From: Alphaproteobacteria bacterium
Lineage (GTDB): Bacteria; Pseudomonadota; Alphaproteobacteria; Micavibrionales; SZUA-601
Assembly (NCBI GenBank): GCA_003250865.1
Contig: QKJH01000174.1
Location: 1-11,251 of the forward strand
Direction of reading: 5' to 3'
DNA: 11,251 bases
Below, one piece after another: positions 7,148 through 11,251 of this stretch; position 1 is the first letter of the stretch; every line of letters starts with the position of its first letter. The translations under genes were made by a program, and so were the position numbers. The notes below the pieces were generated by a model, which worked only from the letters and a program-made list of their open reading frames with translations, was not told the DNA's origin and made no database searches.

Positions 7148-8170
7148 ATGCGCTTAAAAACTTATGTAGCAAACAATATGTCTGAAGCCATGCGGCAAGT
7201 AACGCGTGATTTAGGCTCCGATGCTGTCATTGTTTCCAATCGGAAAACACCAGAAGGTATGGTTAAGCTGACGGCTGCGCTGGATACCACGATGGTGGAT
7301 AATGCCTGGGATGTTGAACTTGAACAGGAAAATAAAACGTCCCAAACAGCGGATACATCGCCATTTGAAGATGATTTTGAGGGTGAAGAAGATACTCAGG
7401 CACTGATTGACGAGGTAACATCAACATTGTTACGTCACAATGTCAGTGCCAAGGTGACGGACAAGATTTTGGGACATTTGGAGCAATCCGGGCAACACAA
7501 TACACTTTACGCTTTGGCGGATGCATTGGATAATGTATTTGAATTTGATGGCGCTCCTACAAAGCTCACGGCAAAGCCGTTGATGGTTGTCGGTACGCCT
7601 GGATCAGGAAAAACATTAACAGTTGCCAAGCTTGCGGCGCATGCGGTCATGGCGGGTAACCAGCCTTTGGTCATTACCACCGATACGATGCGTGCAGGTG
7701 CAATGGAACAGCTTAATGCGTTTATGCGCGTTTTGGATTTGGAACTGCACATGGCAGCTCATCCGGATGAGTTGTTGGGGTGTATGGTTAAGCATGAAGG
7801 TAATGGGCCAATACTGGTTGATACGGCCGGTGTTAATCCGTTTGTGCCGGATAAGATGAAGGAACTGACGGCTTTTATCAGGAAGAAGGATATGGATGTT
7901 GTCACCGTTCTGGCTGGTGGAACAGATACCGAGGAGTCGGCGGAAATTGCCAGAGCGTTTAAAATCATTGGTGCGGGTAAAATTATTCCGACCCGACTTG
8001 ATATGTCCCGACGCATCGGCGGTATTTTAGCCGCTGCTGATCAGGCAGGGCTAACATTTATAGGGGCAGGTCACTCTGCCAGCGTGGCGGACGGGCTTTT
8101 GGATTTAACGGCGCTTGAGTTGGCGCGCTTATTGTTACCGAAAAAATATTCTGACGGTAACCGAGCATAG
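7148..8170 (+). CDS. flhF: Flagellar biosynthesis GTPase FlhF (SRP family)
   Basis: FlhF is a membrane-associated SRP-type GTPase that marks where, and helps decide how many, flagella are built. The first 45 residues (MRLKTYVANNMSEAMRQVTRDLGSDA) match the FlhF N-terminus exactly in style. A variable acidic B region follows, then the NG domain. GTPase motifs are G1 GTPGSGKT (149-156), G2 DTMRAGAMEQL (179-189), G3 DTAG (225-228), G4 TRLD (282-285) and a closing G5-like GAG near 306. The standard SRP G4 is TKxD, so arginine replaces lysine here. With 340 residues it is shorter than gamma-proteobacterial FlhF (over 400) because of a short B domain. AAAGGT at 7135-7140 is well spaced from the ATG. 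flhG follows 14 bases later, as is usual for this pair. Confidence 0.95.
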   Translation: MRLKTYVANNMSEAMRQVTRDLGSDAVIVSNRKTPEGMVKLTAALDTTMVDNAWDVELEQENKTSQTADTSPFEDDFEGEEDTQALIDEVTSTLLRHNVSAKVTDKILGHLEQSGQHNTLYALADALDNVFEFDGAPTKLTAKPLMVVGTPGSGKTLTVAKLAAHAVMAGNQPLVITTDTMRAGAMEQLNAFMRVLDLELHMAAHPDELLGCMVKHEGNGPILVDTAGVNPFVPDKMKELTAFIRKKDMDVVTVLAGGTDTEESAEIARAFKIIGAGKIIPTRLDMSRRIGGILAAADQAGLTFIGAGHSASVADGLLDLTALELARLLLPKKYSDGNRA

Positions 8171-8171
8171 C

Positions 8172-8177
8172 AAAGGA
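8172..8177 (+). promoter_or_regulatory. Ribosome binding site deciding the flhG start
   Basis: AAAGGA sits 1 base before ATG 8179 but 7 bases before ATG 8185. The spacing favours the second ATG as the real start of flhG, which would remove two residues (Met-Ala) from the longest reading. Confidence 0.55.
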
Positions 8178-8184
8178 AATGGCA

Positions 8185-8976
8185 ATGACAGATAATACAC
8201 GAATGGATATGCCTGCGGTAAAACCGGCTCGACAATCTGCGCCTAATATCGTGGCTGTGGCATCGGGTAAAGGTGGTGTCGGAAAGACATGGTTTTCGAT
8301 TACGCTTGCCCATGCCCTTTCAAAACACGGCAAAAAAGTATTGTTGTTTGATGGTGATTTGGGACTTGCCAATGTAGATGTTCAACTTGGTCTAATGCCG
8401 AAACATGATTTAAATGATGTGATACGCGGTCGGTTATCCCTTAAACGGATTATACAGCGTTACGATGATGGCCAATTTGATGTGATTGCGGGCCAGTCGG
8501 GAACAGCTTCTCTATCGGGACTTCCAAATGACAAACTTCTGGAACTGAAAAAAGCGCTGATTGATTTGGCAAAAGACTATGACATGGTCATTCTGGACTT
8601 AGGAGCAGGTATTGATCGTACTGTACGGCTTTTGTCCTCCGCTGCTGAACGTGTTATCGTTATTACCAATGAAGAGCCTACGTCATTGACTGATGCCTAT
8701 GCCTATATCAAACTTAGTCATACAGCAGGTCTGTCTGATACGGTGCGTGTGGTTATCAATATGGTTACCAATAAAGCGCAAGGAGAGCGGATATACGGTA
8801 CATTGACAAAAGTATGTGAAAACTTTTTGAAGTTCCGGCCGCCGCTTTTGGGTATGATACGTTCCGATAAAAAAGTTGGTGAGGCTATTCGTAATCAGGC
8901 ACCACTTTTGATGCGTCATCCCAATACGGAAGCCGCCGTAGATATTGATGTGATTGCCTCGCAACTGATAAAATAA
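8185..8976 (+). CDS. flhG: MinD-like flagellar number regulator FlhG (FleN/YlxH type)
   Basis: FlhG is a MinD/ParA-type ATPase that works against FlhF and limits flagellar number. The 263-residue protein has a deviant Walker A SGKGGVGKT (27-35), the A-prime segment LFDGDLGLANVDVQLGL typical of FlhG, and a Walker B-like ILDLGAGI. DLGLANVD distinguishes it from chromosome-partition ParA and from MinD. Two FlhG features known from other groups are not obvious: the N-terminal DQAxxLR motif that stimulates FlhF GTPase, and a long C-terminal amphipathic membrane helix. The protein ends soon after EAAVDIDVIASQLIK. It follows flhF closely and precedes the FliK-like gene by 23 bases. ATG 8185 is chosen on ribosome-site spacing; ATG 8179 is the alternative. 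Confidence 0.93.
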   Translation: MTDNTRMDMPAVKPARQSAPNIVAVASGKGGVGKTWFSITLAHALSKHGKKVLLFDGDLGLANVDVQLGLMPKHDLNDVIRGRLSLKRIIQRYDDGQFDVIAGQSGTASLSGLPNDKLLELKKALIDLAKDYDMVILDLGAGIDRTVRLLSSAAERVIVITNEEPTSLTDAYAYIKLSHTAGLSDTVRVVINMVTNKAQGERIYGTLTKVCENFLKFRPPLLGMIRSDKKVGEAIRNQAPLLMRHPNTEAAVDIDVIASQLIK

Positions 8977-8999
8977 GCGCAAAAGAAAGGGGGCGGGTT

Positions 9000-11201
9000 A
9001 TGACGACCGATGGTATTGCATTGCCGCCGTCCCAAGCGGGTGTGGCTCAGCTGTTGTTGGCGCAAGCTTCCGGAAATAATATTTCACTTGGTAAAGCTGA
9101 AATTGTTGATATTCCACCAGAGTTACAGGGGCAAAATGTTCGCGGTGAAGTTGTTTCCACGGGTAGTGATGGCACTGTTACCGTAAAAACAGAGCAAGGT
9201 GAAGAACTGGTTTTAAAACCTAAATTGCCCTTGCCTGTTGGTCAGAAGATTTCCGTTTCCATACCGCCTGAAAGTACACCGGGGCAGTCCGTAACCGTTA
9301 AACTTGCCTCTTCTTTACCGGCGTCATCCAGCACTGGTTCGGTGAGCGCATCAAGTCAGGATACCGTATCTCAAACCATATCAAGCAAAGCCGAAGTTTC
9401 TTTGCAATCAACGGCGCAGGCTGTGCAGTTGGGCAAACCTGTTCGCAGTGTATTATATGAATTTCCCATACGGTTTACACAAGCTTTTCAAGAAGCAGAA
9501 ATATCTGGCTCTATTACTACAACAGATTCCGTTGGCAGGCCTCTATCCGTTGTTGAAAATCCAATGTCTATGCATGAGATTTTACAACAAGCTGAGAGCG
9601 ATTTCATGTCACCGCTTTCTCAAAAAATAGAACTTTTGCTGCACCAATTTGTGCATCGCAACATAGTTGAACAAAAGGACACTTTAATTCGCACAATTTT
9701 GGGATTAAAAGAGAGTGCAATAGACTATAAGCCGCCAGTATCGCTACAGAAAAAAACTGTTGATTTACCACTTTTAAACAAGAGTTTTACAACACTTAAT
9801 ACGCAAACAAGTGCGTTATCTTTGCACTCTTTCTCGCAAAATATTGCGATGCAGCATTTCGGTGTTGATTTGCCGGATATATTACATGTTATAAAAGCTT
9901 TTCAGGGCAATATTACACAGAATGTTTTGGCTACACAAATGCTGAATAATGCAAATTCTACGGTAGTGGATGCTCGTGTTGTGCAGGTGCAAAATACGGT
10001 GGGTGGGATGGTTGCTTCAGCTACAACACCGCAAACAATTCTAACTCCCATGCTTCAAACGCAGGAACAGATGTTTCAGCCTTTTTTCATGGTGGGAGAC
10101 ATTATTGATGCGGATATGCCGCATAACGGTTTAATGCGCCTAATTCAGTCTCCTCTTGAAAGCTCTGGTATGTTAAAGGCATCTTCGGAAAATCCTATAT
10201 CTGTGCGGCCGCAACTGGTGCAAGCTATTTTTCTTGGTAACGTTGATGCTACCCATTCTGTTACTGCAAAGAATACTATAATTGGTAATACAATATCTTC
10301 GGGCATGACTCCTCCTTCGTCCGGTCAACCGATGGGGTTGTGGGCAACGCCACTTGGGGTGCTTGCATTGCCGTCGGTTGAAAATATCCCTTTTGACATT
10401 GGACAAAACGCTGTTATTCAATTGACGCCGTCCGGTGAGTTATCAGCGCTTGTTAAGCCTATTCTGACGATTACACAACCTGTTATTTCTCCTTTGGTAT
10501 CGGGCATAACGAATGAAATTCCATCACTTGATAGTGTTTTAGGAGAGGATTGGCCGGCCTTGCAAAAAAGCATTGAAGCGCTGTTTGATATTAATGTCGC
10601 ACTGGCGCGTTCATTCATGTCGAATATTCCCATGCCCAGTTCTCCTCCTCAATTCACACCGGCTGTTATATTTTTCCTTGCAGCATTACGTATTGGCAAT
10701 TTGAAAGCGTGGACAGGTGAAAAAATGATTGATGCGTTGGAACGTGCCGGTAAGGGTGACTTGGTTAAACGATTAAGTGGCGACTTTGCACAAGCTTCGG
10801 CGCGATCTAAAGAGCCGCTTGCCGATGGCTGGCGGCCATTTCATATTCCTGTCTTGTATGACGAAAATCTGTCGCGTTTGCAATTTATGGTACGTCAGGA
10901 TGGAGAGGACGATGAAAAGGGTAAAAAATCATCAGGTAATAAATCGACCCGTTTCCTGATTGATTTGAAATTATCACGTATTGGTGACATTCAACTGGAT
11001 GGGTATATACGCGGTAAAAATCTGGATATGATTGTGCGTACTAAAGAACAACTACCTGCCGAGATGCAACAGAATATTCGCCAGCGTTTCACGCATGCCG
11101 TTGATATGACAGGCATGAACGGGTCAATCCGTTTGTTCGGTCGTGGCGAAGGCTGGGTCAAGGTCAAACGCCCCAGCGGAGCATCAGGCGTCAGGGTATA
11201 A
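9000..11201 (+). CDS. Large protein with FliK-like (hook-length control) C-terminal domain
   Basis: I do not recognise this 733-residue protein with certainty. AGGGGG at 8988-8993 is a good ribosome site for the ATG at 9000. Residues about 1-105 look like a small beta-rich domain (RGEVVSTGSDGTVTVKTEQ and a PLPVGQKISVSIPP stretch). The long middle (about 105-600) is rich in Ser, Thr, Gln and Pro, with few charges, and its DNA looks more AT-rich than neighbouring genes. The last 120 residues are charged and better organised: LIDLKLSRIGDIQLDGYIRG followed by a helix (EQLPAEMQQNIRQRF). This resembles the FliK Flg_hook domain pattern (Leu-x-Leu...Leu/Ile-Gly...Val-x-Leu, then Leu...Leu-Arg). A disordered, exported middle plus a compact C-terminal domain is the FliK architecture. 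There is no signal peptide or membrane segment. A role in hook length or export switching is inference from domain pattern and operon position. Confidence 0.6.
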   Translation: MTTDGIALPPSQAGVAQLLLAQASGNNISLGKAEIVDIPPELQGQNVRGEVVSTGSDGTVTVKTEQGEELVLKPKLPLPVGQKISVSIPPESTPGQSVTVKLASSLPASSSTGSVSASSQDTVSQTISSKAEVSLQSTAQAVQLGKPVRSVLYEFPIRFTQAFQEAEISGSITTTDSVGRPLSVVENPMSMHEILQQAESDFMSPLSQKIELLLHQFVHRNIVEQKDTLIRTILGLKESAIDYKPPVSLQKKTVDLPLLNKSFTTLNTQTSALSLHSFSQNIAMQHFGVDLPDILHVIKAFQGNITQNVLATQMLNNANSTVVDARVVQVQNTVGGMVASATTPQTILTPMLQTQEQMFQPFFMVGDIIDADMPHNGLMRLIQSPLESSGMLKASSENPISVRPQLVQAIFLGNVDATHSVTAKNTIIGNTISSGMTPPSSGQPMGLWATPLGVLALPSVENIPFDIGQNAVIQLTPSGELSALVKPILTITQPVISPLVSGITNEIPSLDSVLGEDWPALQKSIEALFDINVALARSFMSNIPMPSSPPQFTPAVIFFLAALRIGNLKAWTGEKMIDALERAGKGDLVKRLSGDFAQASARSKEPLADGWRPFHIPVLYDENLSRLQFMVRQDGEDDEKGKKSSGNKSTRFLIDLKLSRIGDIQLDGYIRGKNLDMIVRTKEQLPAEMQQNIRQRFTHAVDMTGMNGSIRLFGRGEGWVKVKRPSGASGVRV

Positions 11202-11251
11202 AAGTTTATGACTGTTTTTATGGGCATGTGCTGAACGGGCAGTAAGCTTTT

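Larger units (their letters stand above)
1..11201 (+). other. Probable single flagellar transcription unit (partial at 5' end)
   Basis: Ten genes run in the same direction with gaps of 24, 23, -8, 25, 30, 10, 37, 14 and 23 bases. No gap can hold a normal terminator, and no convincing sigma-54 or CtrA-type promoter is seen between genes. The order puts the rotor base, export control, stator, regulator, export gate and placement proteins in one unit. Co-transcription is inferred from spacing and strand only. Confidence 0.75.

Noticed and set aside
11202..11251. Possible terminator or short ORF at the window end (ATG at 11208, stop at 11232-11234)
   Set aside because: The ORF is only eight codons and has no ribosome site. 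The inverted similarity between AAAAGTTTA and TAAGCTTTT is imperfect, with a large loop and no clear T-run in view. The window ends too soon to decide.
1..11251. Mobile elements, CRISPR arrays, tRNA or rRNA genes
   Set aside because: No transposase, direct-repeat array, or RNA gene structure was seen on either strand; the window is filled by flagellar genes.

Overview
This window is a single co-directional block of flagellar genes, all on the + strand. It very probably comes from an alphaproteobacterium. The strongest lineage marker is a complete flbD-type sigma-54 activator, with an unconventional receiver-like N-terminus, lying inside the fli operon. Together with fliF-fliG-fliH-fliN-motA-like-flbD-flhA-flhF-flhG, this resembles the flagellar clusters of Rhodospirillales-like alphaproteobacteria. 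Base composition looks moderate (mid-40s percent GC, judged by eye), which is low for that group. The species cannot be named from the sequence alone.

Layout: the 3' end of fliF (1-250) is followed by fliG (275-1297), fliH (about 1321-2310), fliN (2303-2692), a MotA/PomA-type stator gene with no motB beside it (2718-3551), flbD (3582-4952), flhA (4963-7110), flhF (7148-8170), flhG (about 8185-8976) and a 733-residue protein with a FliK-like C-terminal domain (9000-11201). Gaps between genes are 8 to 37 bases, except that fliH and fliN overlap by 8 bases. There is no room for a conventional internal terminator, so the block reads as one transcription unit that begins upstream and may continue downstream. 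The last 50 bases hold no gene I can support.

How the genes work together: FliF (MS ring), FliG and FliN (C ring) form the rotor. FliH regulates the export ATPase, and FlhA is the export gate. The MotA-like protein would supply the ion-driven stator. FlhF (SRP-type GTPase) and FlhG (MinD-type ATPase) set flagellar number and position. FlbD probably turns on later flagellar genes with sigma-54. The last gene probably acts in hook-length or export-substrate control.

I did not find a wholly unknown system. The points most worth a second look are: a glutamine in the MotA-like protein where the family has the conserved glutamate that contacts FliG, while FliG keeps its partner residues; a long acidic C-terminal tail on FliH next to an acidic FliN N-terminus; an FlhG without the usual N-terminal FlhF-activating motif, next to an FlhF with an altered G4 motif; and the large, poorly conserved FliK-like protein.
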